Part shown: positions 1-20,121 of the stretch, in pieces | Layout: the number at the start of each line of letters is the position of its first letter | Numbering within the stretch: position 1 is the first letter of the stretch | Source of the DNA: Glandiceps talaboti | Lineage: Eukaryota > Hemichordata > Enteropneusta > Spengelidae | Reading direction: 5' to 3' | Length of the DNA stretch: 64,000 nucleotides | Assembly: GCF_964340395.1 (NCBI RefSeq) | Contig: NC_135566.1 | Span: 20,292,797 to 20,356,796, forward strand | Notes under the pieces: generated by a model | The model's input: only the letters and a program-made list of their open reading frames with translations | Told to the model about the DNA's origin: nothing | Database searches by the model: none | Position numbers and translations under genes: made by a program

Positions 1-1038
1 CACTGTTTGGCTGTTGCTATGGGCGTGGTCATGGTTACTAGGGTATTTGCATACATTTTTTGAATGTTTATTCATCTGTCTTTCTATTCCTGTTGTTATC
101 TTTGCAATATACATGATTATTTGGCTGTTGTTATGGGCGTGGTCTTGTTGCTATGCAAATTTACATACATTTTTTGGATGTTTATTCAATTGTCTATTAA
201 ACCCTGTTGTTATCTTTGTGAAATACACCACCGTTTGGCTGTTGCTATGGGCGTGGTCATGGTTGCTAGGGTATTTGCATACATTTTTTGAATGTTTACT
301 CACCTGCTTACCAGATGATGTTGTTATTTGACCAAAATATACTGCCATTTTGTTGTTGCTAAAGGGCGTAGTCATGGTCGCCAGGGCCAATTTTGTCAAA
401 ATGTTTTAAAGAAAACAGAAAATCTGCAGAATAACAGTTTCAGAAACATATTGCCAAGTTTCAGACTAATTGACCAAGTACTTTTTGAGATATAAGTTTT
501 TGACCCAAAATGAACATTTTTACACCTAATTTGCATATCACTCATGGAATCATGGTATGCTTAATATTTCTTCGTCCATACATCCCTAGATACATTCCCA
601 ATAAATTTCAGCCCAATCTGCTCAGTAGTTTTAGAATGATAGATTTTTAACCAAAAAGACACATTTTTAGCCCTAATTTGCATATCACTGATGGAATCAT
701 CCCGTCATGAACAAATCTTACTTTACACCCCCTTAAGAATGTTCCCACCAAATTTCGCACCAATCTGCCCAGTAGTTTCTGAGTTTAAGTTTTTTGACCA
801 AAAATCACATTTTTTGACCCAAACCACACACCTGTGATGCGATCATTTTGATTTGAACAATTTCCCAACTAGACACCCAAAGTAATGGACCCACCCCCAA
901 ATATCGTGGCAATCGGTTTGGCGGTTTTTGACTTTAAGTTGTTTACACACACACACACACACACACACAGACAGACAGACAGACAGACGCCGGGCGATCC
1001 CTATAGCACTACTGAACCTCAGTTCAGTTGTGCTAAAA
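1..1038 (-). mobile_element. Non-autonomous Helentron-like element (pearl/HINE-type), copy 1, truncated by window edge
   Basis: Positions 1-400 hold about three and a half copies of a roughly 116-bp tandem unit that contains GGGCGTGGTCATGG. Next come two or three diverged units built around TAATTTGCATATCACTGATGG (540-700), then a (CA)n(CAGA)n microsatellite at 945-988. The element ends in a terminal palindrome at about 1000-1037, in which AGCACTACTGAAC pairs with GTTCAGTTGTGCT. The same order of parts occurs on the other strand at 8828-10070. A palindromic end, a microsatellite and a tandem core are the known layout of pearl/HINE non-autonomous Helentrons in invertebrates. No protein is encoded; the small ORFs here are repeat artefacts. 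The family name is inferred from architecture, not from a search. Confidence 0.55.
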
Positions 1039-3239
1039 ACACAATGACCCCCCCCCCCCCATCTGTTGACAAGAAACACTCTTTTTGTTCTTGCAAAAGA
1101 CACTCTATTCTCAAAGCATAATACCGCACACTACACAGTTAATTTTTCATGTTACATTTTCAGTAATTTTAAGTGTATCTGGTAAATTTGCTATCCCAAA
1201 TCCATTGCTTCACATGTATAAAGCTCTTTAGATAGGAACCCTATGAAAAGATTGTCTGTTCACGGACGTACAAAATATTCATGGTTTAGTAACCAAAAGT
1301 TCTAGGATATCTCTTAGATTGAGTGAACTATTAACATTTATTAATTCAGCTAATTATCAAGTACAATATTATAAATGGAGTTAATATACTTGTAAACCCG
1401 TGTCAGTAACTGTCACACATAATGATGTACATTGTACTTGCATCGTATAATGAATTGTTTACATCATATAAAGATATGTTCACATCATATAGTCAATATA
1501 TTGTTTTCTTTAGACTTAACACAACTGCGGCTTTCCATACATGTACACGTTTGCACTCCTCAAGGCACTTGTTTGTCCTGTTCATAATTGTTCAGTTTAA
1601 TCATGGCACTGACTCAAAACTCCCCCCCCCCCCATTCATTGACCACGCTGATAATTTTGAAAGGTTTTGAATACTAGTAATGAAATGTGATAAATGTCAT
1701 TGGTTTCAAAATAGAAATTAAAAAATGTCATAAAAATGTTTTCTGTACTACAGCAGTTTCTAAACTAGATTACTATTAAATTTAATTCACTTACTACTGG
1801 CTGTGTTGTCCAGTATATTGCTGGCAACATGATGCCTTGAAAATAAATACACTCTAATACCAAGGAAATGTAACATTATGATCTGCTGACAAAATTTTAC
1901 TCTCAGTATACTGTCACTCAATGTGGATACTAGATATTCCAGAGGAGATGTAAAATCCAATTTTGCTCATAACTTTGCACCTTGTCAGTACTATAGAAGT
2001 TCTGGCTACAGTAAATAGCCCTTTACTAGATCATCATCAAACAAGTCTGTGTTTATAACTTTGTTTATCAGTCATTCACATAATATATATTCTCTGAGAA
2101 TCCGATTAATATTGTGTTCACCTTGGAATATATTTCTTTCTTGGTAGTTTATGGTGTAAAACAATAGCAAGACAAAAGGGGGGTTTCACATGTAGCCTGG
2201 TAACATGTATTAAACTTGGTGATGGTCACAGGTATCAGAGAAGAAGTGAAACACAAACACAGAAAAGTTATTTTTGATAAGACATGTAGTTCATACTATA
2301 GCTATGCCAAGTAACAGTACAATAGTTTGTACATGTATGATAAATCAACATATTAGGGGTGAGATCAGTAGGTAAAAAAAACTAATTCTTTTAGTAAGGC
2401 CTCAGAACCCCTTCCTCACCCCTTCTAACTAAATTGGTAAAATTGTTGCAGACAGCACAATCAATTTCAAGTCAGTATGTAGTATCATGTAGTGCTATGA
2501 ATACAAAGCCAGTATGTAGTGAGGAAAAAATAGTTTTTTTATTGGCACAATAATGTATTTTAGGGCCATGCATAACACATTTTTTACCATTTTTCAATTT
2601 GACATTTTTAGAAATGTTTGTATTGGGGTACAAAACAGATTTCATTATAAAATACCTCCTCTCACCCCCACCCTACATGTACACTAAAAGAATTTAGTTT
2701 TTACCCTACATTGAACTATTGATTTCAACCATAAATCAATTTGGGACTTCTAATGGAGATGATTGTAGTTATCATGCATAATATGTACAAAAATGCATAG
2801 GAAGTAGACTAACTATATACATGGACATTGAATATCCAATATCTAGACACAGGCTGGGTCAGGCACTTTCAGTCACAGTGTTTGCCACATATTATTTCAA
2901 AGTGTCCTAAATTGGTTATGTTTGTACACAATTCAACATGTTCAGGTCAATGGAGGAATAGATTTTAGAGTCAGTAAATCTTAAGGTATTTCATTTCTTA
3001 TGTTTTACATGTACAGCTACACATGCCCATGGCGTGCAATAGCGAGAAGTCAATTTTCTAACAAACAAGCCATTGAGAATGACATATTCCCCGCTATGAT
3101 TGGGTTTTAAGGAATTACCACTACTCTGATCACGCAACAACACTTGTGAACCTAAATCAAACAGACTTAGATATGTTGTGTCTGCTTGTCGGACATGGAA
3201 CATGCCTACAACAATAAAGGATTGGTCGGGTATGGGGGA
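1039..3239. other. AT-rich non-coding stretch without recognised gene
   Basis: I see no exon with a convincing protein match or a supported splice pair on either strand. There are homopolymer C tracts at 1050-1060 and 1622-1633. Short ORFs here are not protein-like. Confidence 0.4.
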
Positions 3240-3890
3240 TCATATCAATATGAAAATGGATATGCAAATGTATGTCATAGAACACTGTCCTAATACTAAC
3301 TCTGAATGAGATCTGTTCAAGCATGTCTGAGTTATGGCTTTGGACATGGAAAATTCACAAACAAAATGGCTGCCAGGCAGCCATATTGGATCGTATCATG
3401 ACGAAAATGGATATGCACATGTATGTCATAGAACACTGTCCTAATACCAACTTTGAATGAGATCTGTTCAAGCATATCTGAGTTACGGCTTTGGACATTG
3501 AAAAATTGCAAACAAAGTGGCTGCCAGGCAGCTATATTGGATCGTATCACAACAACAATCAATATGCACATGTATGTCATAGAACACTGTCCTAATACCA
3601 ACTTCGAATGAGATCTGTTCAAGCATATCTGAGTTATGGCTTTGGACTTTGAAAAATTGCAAACAAAGTGGCTGCCAGGCAGCCATATTGGATCGTATCA
3701 CAATGAAAATGGATATGCACATGTATGTCATAGAACACTGTCCTAATACCAACTTTGAATGAGATCTGTTCAAGCATGTCTAAGTTATGGCTTTGGACAT
3801 GAAAATTCACAAACAAAATGGCTGCTAGGCATCCATATTGGATCGTATCATGACAACAATGAATATGCACATATATGCCATAGAGTTTAT
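3240..3890. repeat. 150-bp tandem repeat, about 4.3 copies
   Basis: A unit of 150-151 bp repeats head to tail, starting near 3243, 3393, 3544, 3695 and 3846. Each unit holds GAGATCTGTTCAAGCAT and an internal palindrome around GGCTGCCAGGCAGCC. The similarity between units makes repetitive ORFs on the minus strand that share the same residues; these are not genes. Confidence 0.9.
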
Positions 3891-4259
3891 GTTATATTTG
3901 AATGTATATTTATAGCTATTTGTTTATGGTTTATTTTATGCACATACATTTTTTTGTTTAATAGCTTGCACAGCGCCCACAAGTGGCAGCATAGCGGCTC
4001 AATGACTAGTACGCATGCATGTCCTATACACTAAGCAATGTTTTTTTGGTGGTTTTACCCAAGGATGCATTGCGGTAGAATGACTATGCATGCAAGTTCT
4101 ATGTACGATGTGCAATCTCCATGCCAAGGGCGCTATCTATGATATCGTTGTGAGGCAGCCAATCACAAGTGAATCTACCCAGCTGTGTGAGCTTAGGGGC
4201 TTTGGCCTAGTTATGATATTAAATGTATGGACATTGAAGTACAGGAGCATGGCTCATGA

Positions 4260-4420
4260 TTTTGTTTAGTTGAAAACAAGGTGACCCCCCCCCCTCCTTT
4301 ATTCACCTCGTAAAAATGATCACCCCCCCCCCCCCCCCCTTCTTCGAGTCCCAAATTGAGGTCCCCCCCCCCCCTCTGATTTACCGGCCCACCCCCGGCC
4401 GTAAAAACTGATCGCACCCT
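4260..4420. repeat. Poly-C-rich dispersed repeat
   Basis: Several C runs of 8-18 bases alternate with short AT-containing segments that mention GATCACCCC and CCGGCCC. Similar G- or C-run segments occur near 6350-6480, 8390-8500 and 51310-51420, so this is probably a low-complexity dispersed repeat. The ORF on the minus strand is an artefact of poly-glycine. Confidence 0.5.
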
Positions 4421-4815
4421 TACAGTTAGTGTTACCGGGATTCAGACCTTAACAAAAACACTGAATGCTGGGTTAAATTGCAATGACAAGTGAGGATAGC
4501 TAGCTACCAAACCAAATCACACAAAAAGCGTTCACTAGTGCAAGTCTCATCTCAGACCACAAAATATTTTTAGTGGTCTGAGGTCTCACACATGTGCATG
4601 CTATGTGGAAGAATTGCAATTTGCAAACACGTTACTGACAACGGAGTTGACAAATTGCACCCAATAAAACGTTGCACATTCCTACAAAACATTACTTTTA
4701 CGATTTTCGAAGTATATAAAGTAAAATAACATTGTTGAAGGAGTTGAATGGGTAAAACCAACGCAAAAAATACAGATTTCAACATAGGATTGTTGTATGG
4801 GTATTATGAACTTAC

Positions 4816-4896
4816 CGCGTTTCGAAATTTCATCAAGGACTCGACGAACAGCCTCGTTCTGGGATCAGTGAACTTCGACCTGACGCACCTTCCGGC
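4816..4896 (-). other. Possible exon with consensus splice sites, unidentified
   Basis: On the minus strand an 81-base segment lies between a CTTTAG acceptor and a GCG|GTAAGT donor. One frame is open across it and includes FTDPRTRLFVESLMKF and an ATG six codons before the donor, so it could be a first or an internal exon. I do not recognise the protein and find no convincing partner exon nearby. Chance occurrence is possible. Confidence 0.2.
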
Positions 4897-5706
4897 CTAA
4901 AGGGGTAGGTACTAGGTTTCGGTATAATTTTTAACAGTGAAGGTGCAAGTTGAGGTATTTTGTATTTTATAAAAATTATAAACTTTTAATATTATTATTA
5001 ATTTCATTGAATTTATCCAAAGTTGAAAATGATTTTTGGAAATTTGTATTGTCGTGATGGAGGTAAATATATTAGGGTAATAAAAAATAAGAAATTAGGC
5101 TAATAACTTAGATCCATATTTTGTGATATTCATGCAAGTTTTAAATTGATAGAAATTTAACTTAGTACTAGTACTAGTAGTAGCCTGACCCTGAAGAGTG
5201 TTTGATCACTGAACCGATGAGGGCGCTCTCGTGATTTTAGAATCACGAATCCTCAGTTTGACCCGAAGGATCTAAAATTGACATGGCATGAACCGAAAAG
5301 AAGAGCGCGAAAACTGAAAAGTTTGTAAATATCGATGTTTTTTTGTGGTACAATATGACTAACGTTAGTTTTGGGAGAAGTAATCACCGCAGAGTAGATT
5401 TTGACCTCCAAATAACCTTTTGTGAGTTTGTGTACTTTAAACATGAGAAAATCACAAATTTCAGGAATATTACAATACAGAAATATTGAAATAGAACCAG
5501 AAGTCTCAAAAATAAGGAATAGAAGGGAACAGGCAGAATTTACGAAAGGGGAACTGAGGAGAAAATGGGAGGGGGTAAGAAAAAACTGGGATGCGAAGGG
5601 TAAGGGTAAGGCCTTGAACATGCTATATGGTCTGAAAGGTGACTTACAGTGACCAACTTAACTTCAGGACCAGTCGTTTACTGAATAAATTGCAAAACGT
5701 TTAATT

Positions 5707-5757
5707 TAGTAATAAGTCTCTCTCTCCCTCTCTCTGTCTCTCCCTCTCTCTGTCTCT

Positions 5758-5845
<88 letters not shown>

Positions 5846-5856
5846 CCTCTCTCTCA
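5707..5856. repeat. (CT)n microsatellite
   Basis: About 150 bases of near-pure CT repeats with scattered CCC and GT interruptions. Confidence 0.95.
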
Positions 5857-6807
5857 ATTGTACGGTAATCTACTGGTCAAACCTTCGTCTTTATTAAACT
5901 CTCTGACAGCCCTCGGAGCTTCGTACGCTTCGCATCTCTAAAAGGGTTCTTTTGTATGTGCCGATTTCAACTGAATATCCTTGTACTGTATGGCTAACCA
6001 TATATGGCTAACCATTTGTTGATGTGTTATTGCGACGCTCCGTATATCGTAGTAACGCGTCAACGAATTTAGATGTCTTTATTTTTTTTTTAAAACCCCG
6101 CTTACTGTGGGGGAGGACACCCGTCCCACACTCTCCCCACTAGCTATCCTGGAGGATGCTATTTCTACTCAGAATCAAGATGGAAATTCTGACCCTAGTC
6201 TAAAAGTAGCTGCGCTCGAAGAGATATGCTCAGCCGAAGTTCCGTTCTGGACGATCTCGGTTGCGTTCTGTCATATTAATAAACAGCGCCCTCATTCGTT
6301 GATTACCGTTTAGGGATCGGTCAGTTTCCCCGGCATGGGGTATGGTGGGGGTGTGTGTGGGGGGGGGGGGGGTGGATTTTAAATCGGGCTGACGAAGGGT
6401 CACTGAAACCCCTCTCTGTAAAACCAAAAACAGGCTGTCATCACTCAATTCTTAAACATAGTGACACCCCCCCCTCTATATCATATTTACATGACAGGTA
6501 TTTTATCGTGACTCAGATCTGCATAGTGGACTACTTGACTAAATATTTTAAATGATAGTATCATACTAAATAAGCGACTATACCAGGATAAATATATTTA
6601 AAAAGAAGTTTAATAGCATAAAGGTAGGGGGAATTAAAGCTTTAGAGGAAGATGTAGACCTCTCATGATGGGGGGGGGGGGGTCCCATGGATCTCCCCTT
6701 AGAAGCCCTGGAGGTTTTCTAATTTTTAGGCTATTCAGATTGTTTTGGGCAATAATCTCCGAGTAAGTAACGACTACATGGGGTTGATTTTTTGGTTTTT
6801 AAAGTTT

Positions 6808-6935
6808 CATTCATTCATTCATTCATTCATTCATTCATCCATCCATCCATCCATCCATCCATCCATCCATCCATCCATCCATTCATTCATTCATTCATTC
6901 ATTCATTCATTCGAATTCATTCATTCATTGGCAAT
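6808..6935. repeat. (CATT)n(CATC)n(CATT)n compound microsatellite
   Basis: A CATT run switches to CATC and back to CATT. The 'FIHSFIHPSIHP' frame through it is an artefact of the tetranucleotide. Confidence 0.95.
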
Positions 6936-7097
6936 TGAAAGTAAGTGACAAGTACATAATGGCAGGAAATAAATAAAGGAATTGGCAATTTAGGAGTCAA
7001 AAAGATTTCGCTAATAAAGTTTGGCCCCCACCTTAGAGTTCATATGCATCAAAAGCGATAAAGGCTACAAACAGAACTAGAAGAACAATGATAATGG

Positions 7098-7211
7098 TAG
7101 ACTGTAAGATACGTCGTAACGTTTCGCCCTCACCGGCCTCCTCTCACAGGGGTTAGTGTTAGGGGTTGGCCGATGTTTGAGGGCGCACCGTCACGGCGTA
7201 CCTTACAGACT
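7098..7211. mobile_element. Small MITE with about 35-bp TIRs and 10-bp TSD (Mutator-like?)
   Basis: The ends are imperfect inverted repeats: the left arm begins TAGACTGTAAGATACG and runs to GCCCTCA, and the right arm mirrors it from TGAGGGC to CTTACAGACT. ATGATAATGG stands directly before the element (7088-7097) and directly after it (7212-7221), a perfect 10-bp duplication. TIRs of this length with a 9-11 bp duplication are typical of Mutator-like elements. There is no coding capacity. Confidence 0.6.
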
Positions 7212-7221
7212 ATGATAATGG

Positions 7222-8827
7222 GAGAAAATATCAAAACGAGCTAACAATGCAAGTATGTGTATTATATATTATATATTCACTTGTTTAAAGTTCGTCAAGT
7301 GGGGTACTCTTTAAAAGTTTTCTGAACAAATGTGAGACATTTTATTTCATTTTTAATGGTATCTTGATGATGAGATGGGATATATGTTAGTCTAGTTCCT
7401 ATACAGTATCGCTACGACCATGGAAGTATACTTCCATGCTACAACTCACAGTATAGTTAAGGTCAAGACGAAAGGTGTGTTAATTATGGTTCAACCCCAT
7501 AGTAAGCGAAGTGCTAAATGCGCATGTCACTAGCGATAACGGGCTGTCGTCACCGCTCATTTAAATATTCATTTGGTACATCTGTTTTGATTATGTCCAA
7601 TGTCCAACCAGGACTCCACTGCCAGTCCTTTTAAACTAAATCACGTACGTGGGGACACAACAACATAATCATGTTAAATTTATATGAACGCCGTAGGAGA
7701 GTGCACAGGAATGTGTGCTGCTTGTGGGACTTTGACGAGGCTGGGTTAGAAACCAGTCTGGTCATCGAGACGAGGGATATGTCCACTTTTCATGTGGGTC
7801 ATAGGGGGATCTCCCCTGTAAGCTCTGGAGGTTTTACTCTTTAAGTCAATGTTTAGGCTATCCAGACGCTTTCAGTCAAAAGCAACTACACAGTGAAACA
7901 AAGTGTAATAGCATCTAGACAGTAAGACTATATTAAAGAATATGTTTCAGACTTACTTGACATCGATATCATTATAGTGAAGGTCAGCATGTCGCACATC
8001 CAATGGCTGCATCATTGGCAGGGGGAAAGGTGGCTTTACTATTGTAAATATAGCAAAGTCATGTTAGAGAACTTTAGGTGGTCATACCTACTATGTATAA
8101 TAGAAACTGAAATCTGATGAGATGTGACGATTTGTAGTGTCAATAACACGTAGTGTCTGTAATAGAAAGTGTACAATGTGTACGTATTAATCCCTCCATA
8201 CTGAAGGGTGGAACAATTCAGACTACCTTCTTTTATAAACTATCTAGGAAGATTACCATTACGGAACTTTCAACTTTTGTGCAGCCACTGATTGTGAGAT
8301 TCAAACCCAGGACTACTAATCTTTAAGTCTAACAACTACGCCACCTGGAGGCAGTGTTAAAAAAATGTTTTTACTGAAATATTTGAACATGGGGAGTGTC
8401 ATATTTTAGAGAAAGGAAATTGAGGGAAGGTCACTTTTAGCACAATGGACTGGGGGAATGGTCACAGTTTATGCCACAGACTGGGGTTGATTTGCCCGCC
8501 CCTTTGTAATTAATGAAGACTCCCAAACGTGCCACCATGCAGACATCGAATGCAGACGTGAATTCGAAAACAATGGCACCCGCGTGTCTGCATCGAGTTG
8601 CAGTATTTCATGTAGACAAAATGTAGCAAGAAATTTGGATCTTGCTATCGGAAAGTGTAGGAGGTGCCTTTTCCTATTGGTTTCTGTATGGCAGCATCAA
8701 ACAGAGGCAGTAAACACTAAAATGAAAGGATGTAGTATATCTAGTTAGTGAGAATGATTAGCATGGCTATATTACTGTACGATTGTACGATATGTATCGA
8801 TTGAATATTTTTCGAAAGCAAAATATA
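7222..8827. other. Non-coding stretch, nothing recognised
   Basis: No protein-like ORF, exon or structured repeat could be supported on either strand, apart from a G-rich segment at 8390-8500 that resembles the dispersed G-run repeats elsewhere in the window. Confidence 0.35.
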
Positions 8828-8880
8828 TTTTCAGCACAACTGAACTGATAAGGTTCAGTGGTGCTATAGGCATGGTGCGG

Positions 8881-8919
<39 letters not shown>

Positions 8920-10070
8920 TTCTGTCTGTCTATATGTCTGTCTGCCTGTCTGTGTGGGTATGGGTGTGTGTGTGTGGGGGGGGGGGGTGTGGACGACTTA
9001 AACTCATCTCCGCCAGACCGACTGCCCTGTTATTTTGTGGGCACATTATTTGTGGTATCTAGGTGGGAAATTGTACAAAGCTAAATGATCGCATTACAGG
9101 TGTGTGATTTAGGTAAAAAAATGGCATGTTTTGTCAAAAAAACTTAAACTCAAAAACTACTAGGCATATTGGTGTAAAATATATTATGGTGGGAACATTC
9201 TTAGGGGTGTGTAGGTTGAGAATTGTCCATGACATGATGATCTCATCACTGATATGCAAGTTAGGTCTAAACATTTGTCTTTTTAGTCAAAAACCTATAA
9301 TTTCAAAACTACTGGGCTGAAATTTAATGGGGATGCATTTGGGAGCGTATAGATGAAGAAATATTAAGCATCTAATGACCTCATCAACAATATGAATTTT
9401 GGTCAAAATCCTATATCTCAAAAAGTACTTGGTCAATGTGCTGAAATTTGGTGAGATGTTTTTAGAAGTGTTATTCTGCAGATTTTGATCGGAACGTTTT
9501 GACACAACTGGCCCTAGCCTCGCAACCATGACCATGCCCTATAGCAAGAACCAAATGCCAGCATATTTTGCTAAAATAACTGATAAGCAAGTTAGCAAAC
9601 ATTCAAAAAGTGTATGCAAATATGCTTAGCAACAAGACGACTCCCATAGCAACAGCCAAGTGATCGCATATATTGCAAAGATAACAAGGGGGATTAATAG
9701 ACAAATGAGTAAACATTCAAAAAATGCATGTAAATGTGCCTAGCAACAAGACCACGCCCATAGCAACAGCGAAATGATCACGTACATTGCAAAGATAACA
9801 ACAGGGGTTAATATAATGAATACACATTAACACATGTATGAACTATACCTAGTAAGAAGACCACCTCCATAGCAACAGCCATATGATGATGGTATATCGC
9901 AAAGATAACATCAGGGATTCATAGTCAAGTGAACGAACGTTCAAAAAATGTATGCTACTGACCACGCCAATAGCAGCAGCCAAATGATCACATATATTGC
10001 AAAGATAAGAATAGGCCTGGATAGGCAACTGGATAATGCTAATGAACACATATACCTAGCATGGATCAGC
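8828..10070 (+). mobile_element. Non-autonomous Helentron-like element (pearl/HINE-type), copy 2
   Basis: It starts with the palindrome TCAGCACAACTGAACTG...GGTTCAGTGGTGCTATAGG (8830-8870), followed by a (TCTG)n microsatellite at 8882-8955. Diverged units with GATCTCATCACTGATATGCA (about 9130-9480) follow, then about 4-5 copies of a roughly 116-bp unit with GACCACGCC and CATAGCAACAGCC (9530-10065). This is the copy at 1-1038 in reverse orientation. It stops about 230 bp before the start codon of STARD gene A. Confidence 0.6.
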
Positions 10071-10303
10071 ATCTGGGTAAACATTTTTAAAACAATTGTG
10101 CTACAACGCTATTTTTAATAAATACACATTCTGCTATCAGAAGTTGATGCCCTTTGACCCGACCCACGTGACCTCTCTAGCTATGTTGGTAATCAGCTGA
10201 TTAACCACATAGCTAATTATTAAGTTTATCTAATGTATTTCATTCCCCCATTCGATTACTCATATAGAGTGTATTTTAGTTTTGCAAACGTCGAATTCCA
10301 AAC

Positions 10304-16600
<6,297 letters not shown>

Positions 16601-16707
16601 ATAGGACAAGTATTCCAGCATGCAGCGTGCAGAGTGCACGTGATCCATTTCTATGTCGAACTGTGATTATATCATATTTAATATGCAGTAATCCTACATG
16701 CATTGTC

Positions 16708-16710
<3 letters not shown>

Positions 16711-16770
<60 letters not shown>

Positions 16771-16887
16771 TCAGCATATACCATATGTCTATACTGGAGC
16801 AAATATAATCGTCCGATGATTGCGAAAGCATGAAACACTGTGTAACGGCTCCTTTGTATCTTACTTGATACTGTACTATTATTAGTA

Positions 16888-16958
<71 letters not shown>
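16711..16958. repeat. Two (TA)n tracts, 16711-16769 and 16889-16958
   Basis: Two pure TA tracts flank about 120 bases of unique sequence just 3' of gene A. They produce a spurious 157-codon minus-strand frame. Confidence 0.97.
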
Positions 16959-16959
<1 letters not shown>

Positions 16960-16963
<4 letters not shown>

Positions 16964-17507
16964 CATATACATATGACCCAGGGTTTTCGAACGGTTGATG
17001 CACGTCAAGTATATATATCACGTGACTATTTTACACCTAGCCTTGCAAGTTAATTGTTATCGTTTGCAATAAGACTACAGCATTAATTTTCAAAGATGCT
17101 AACACTGAGTAAGCATATTATTGCGTGACGCTGTAGTAGATGCTGGATCATAACGTGGCATTGGTATCCAATTTATCGTCCTTTGATTCATAAACAAATT
17201 AGTTTCCATAGTAAGCTTACAATATATACATAGCATTATGTATTGTACTACCATCATAGTATAATATTATTTCAATTCGCTCCTTCAATTAAACAATTAA
17301 GAATCTACAAATAGAAGGTTTTTTATGGGCAAGAACGAAGTTCGATTCTGCACTTTCACGGTCTTGTAATTTCAGCCTGTCTGCCTATGCCAACATTAGC
17401 ATCAAAAACCAGATTTGAACATGGATGCTTGTTAGAGGTCATCGCGATGGCATTTTGACGTAAGCAAGTCAAAAATTGTTATTGTCGCCATTGTCGTCGT
17501 GTTCATG

Positions 17508-17569
<62 letters not shown>

Positions 17570-19447
17570 TGTCTTGGCTCCCTTACACCTAAAATGTTAT
17601 GAGCATGGGATTTATTGATGAACGGCTCCGTCATACTAGGACACGTGATGATGAGTTTGAACACGTGTCTTATGAAATGATAATGTGTGAACAAACAGTT
17701 CTCACAGAGCTTTAGAAAAAACTGGTAAGAATCATATCCTTATAAGGCTTCACTGATAAGATAACACTGATGTGAGAACCTGCAAAACTTTGGTGTTTAA
17801 TAAATAAAATATGCAAAAAGTGAAACAAAAATGACTAAAACAATTTTATTGTATAAAAATAATGAACCACCACCACCATGTTAAAAAAAAATAATGATGG
17901 AATGAGATCTTTTGGTTATTACACATGGTATCTCAATTATAGAGTATATTGTGTACATCATGGAATTGAAGTTTGTGTACACGTTCTAATACGAATACGT
18001 TAAAGGTGCACTAGCTAACACTGGAATATATTTTTGTTAATCAGACAATCAGCAATGCGAAATACCAATAATTAGACACGTTATGTATTAATGCCAGATT
18101 GGTGTTATCGATAACTTATAAGTAGTATTGTAATAAATTGAAATTATGATTGTGTTGGGGGCGCTGATTTTAGGAGTCGTACCCAGAATTCAATTTGATA
18201 AGAATTATTACCATAACATGTAGATAAATGTGTTTACCCACAGGTGATTCCATACTATCCAGGGTGTATGGTATTACGAGTGAGTCCAATATCTAACAAA
18301 ACAGTTTCACAAAATGTTTCGGTTGTAGCTAGTGCATACGCATCTTTAACGTTTCAGCGCTATACAATTTTTACATCATTAAATGCCAAAGAGTGTTCAA
18401 GTGCATGATACTAGTTCGCAAAGCGTTGTAATAACGATGTGACGTCAGAACATTGACATCTACGCTTGTATGTAAGACTATCAATAGCGCGTAATTCATG
18501 ACTGAAAGATATGACATACAATCACCATGACTAGGGTGTAATTGCTCCCCAAGAGGACTTTCGGCTAAATTTACTTGTAGCCACGTTGGCAATCCTGACA
18601 CCTTCCCATTGAAACCCATGAGGTTATTATCTGTATTTTTGTATCATGATTCTTTTATTGTGGCTATGATATTTAGAAGCGGTTTACCAGTTTGTAACCC
18701 TGTTTACGAAACCTGCACAAAGACGGGCCTGGGGCGTTCTGTTTTTTATTATAATTTCGTCTCGTAATGAACGCGAAGCTCGTAAACACACGGTTTCCGA
18801 TTTGGTTCGTGTAGGAAGTGTATGCGTGTTCCAGTGTGAGATTCTCCTATACAGCGAACGCCCAATATCAAATCAGTGGTTTAGGATGTATCTAAGTTAG
18901 ACATCCTCGTTATCTAGGCAACGATAACAATCCGGACACAAGAACGTGTTAAAACGAATCTTAATGATCTATTTGTGTCTGCTTTGACCATTGTGAGCGG
19001 TAAATTGATGTAGTCAAGGATAACTGGAAAGAATCTGATAAACCTCGGAGATGAATTTGGGATTATCGAGTATCATTTACTTTGTCACCATTCATTCATG
19101 CATACACATAGGTCTATCATTTCATTGGATAACACGTGGTTGTCCACACTGTACTTGGGTTAAACATAAGAACAAACAATCCGAGAGTGTCAGCCAAAAC
19201 CTAAATTGTCATGTCATGCTTTGCAAAAGCCTGAAACCAGACATTTAGCAATTGTAATATATCGTTCTCGTGTGAACTCGACTTGGCTGAAAGAAATATA
19301 AACGTTTAGTGCCTCGTTCCCAGACAGAGATGGCTGTCAGTCGTTGAAATATTGGAATTCTCCAGTATTGCACTGTTGATTGAAGAAATTAACTTTTTTT
19401 GAGAATTCTACACAGTGAATGAAATTATTCTAATAGCCTCCGATACA

Positions 19448-19533
<86 letters not shown>

Positions 19534-20121
19534 TATAAGTTTATAGGAACAACTTTGCAGGCAATAGACATCTCATCACTTAGTTGTATTCAATTGGTCG
19601 TCCTCCATATAAATTTTTTGCAAGGGCCTTCTGAAGTTGTGTTTTCGTAGTTGTGTTGTAGTATTATCCGGAGGATGAGGATAACAATACTATAATTTCA
19701 AAGAGGTTTTCGACAATTTCTCCGACCCCCACGCTCCTCTGGCCAAACAAAGACGACTCTCTAACTGAAGACTACGAAATGAGACTAGAAAATCGAAGAA
19801 CATAACGACGGACCGATAGCCCCAAAACAGCAGCCGTCGGCTTTTTCAGTGAATACCACTAAAACTGTTGATATTTTGATGACGAAAGAACATTTTCAAG
19901 ATGTCATATGAAGCTGTTTAAATAAGCTATAATGCAATATCATTAGTTTTAACTGAGGTGTTGAACGTGTGGTGTTCTATTCAATAATACGATGATATCA
20001 TGCCATGAACGACAGTAGTAACGCTGCTACGCATGTGCAGAAATAATTCCGTCAGGTGCACGTGAATATTAGATACTCTTAGTAGGCGACGAGTACAAGC
20101 TAGGAAGTGTATGCACACAAT
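16960..20121. other. Spacer between STARD genes A and B
   Basis: No gene recognised. It contains an (ATC)n tract at 17505-17570, a (TA)n(TG)n tract at 19448-19532, and a diverged dispersed segment near 18000-18260 with GGGGGCGCTGATTTTAG. Similar wording recurs near 54080-54150 and 60680-60800, so this may be an old interspersed repeat. The first exon of gene B follows at 20122. Confidence 0.5.

Noticed and set aside
4211-4417. Poly-glycine minus-strand ORF
   Set aside because: Generated by C runs in a low-complexity repeat.
5253-5652. Overlapping ORFs on both strands (122 and 76 codons), one with lysine/arginine-rich end
   Set aside because: No recognisable domain, no splice partners, and each is a shadow of the other; could be a small gene, but not supported.
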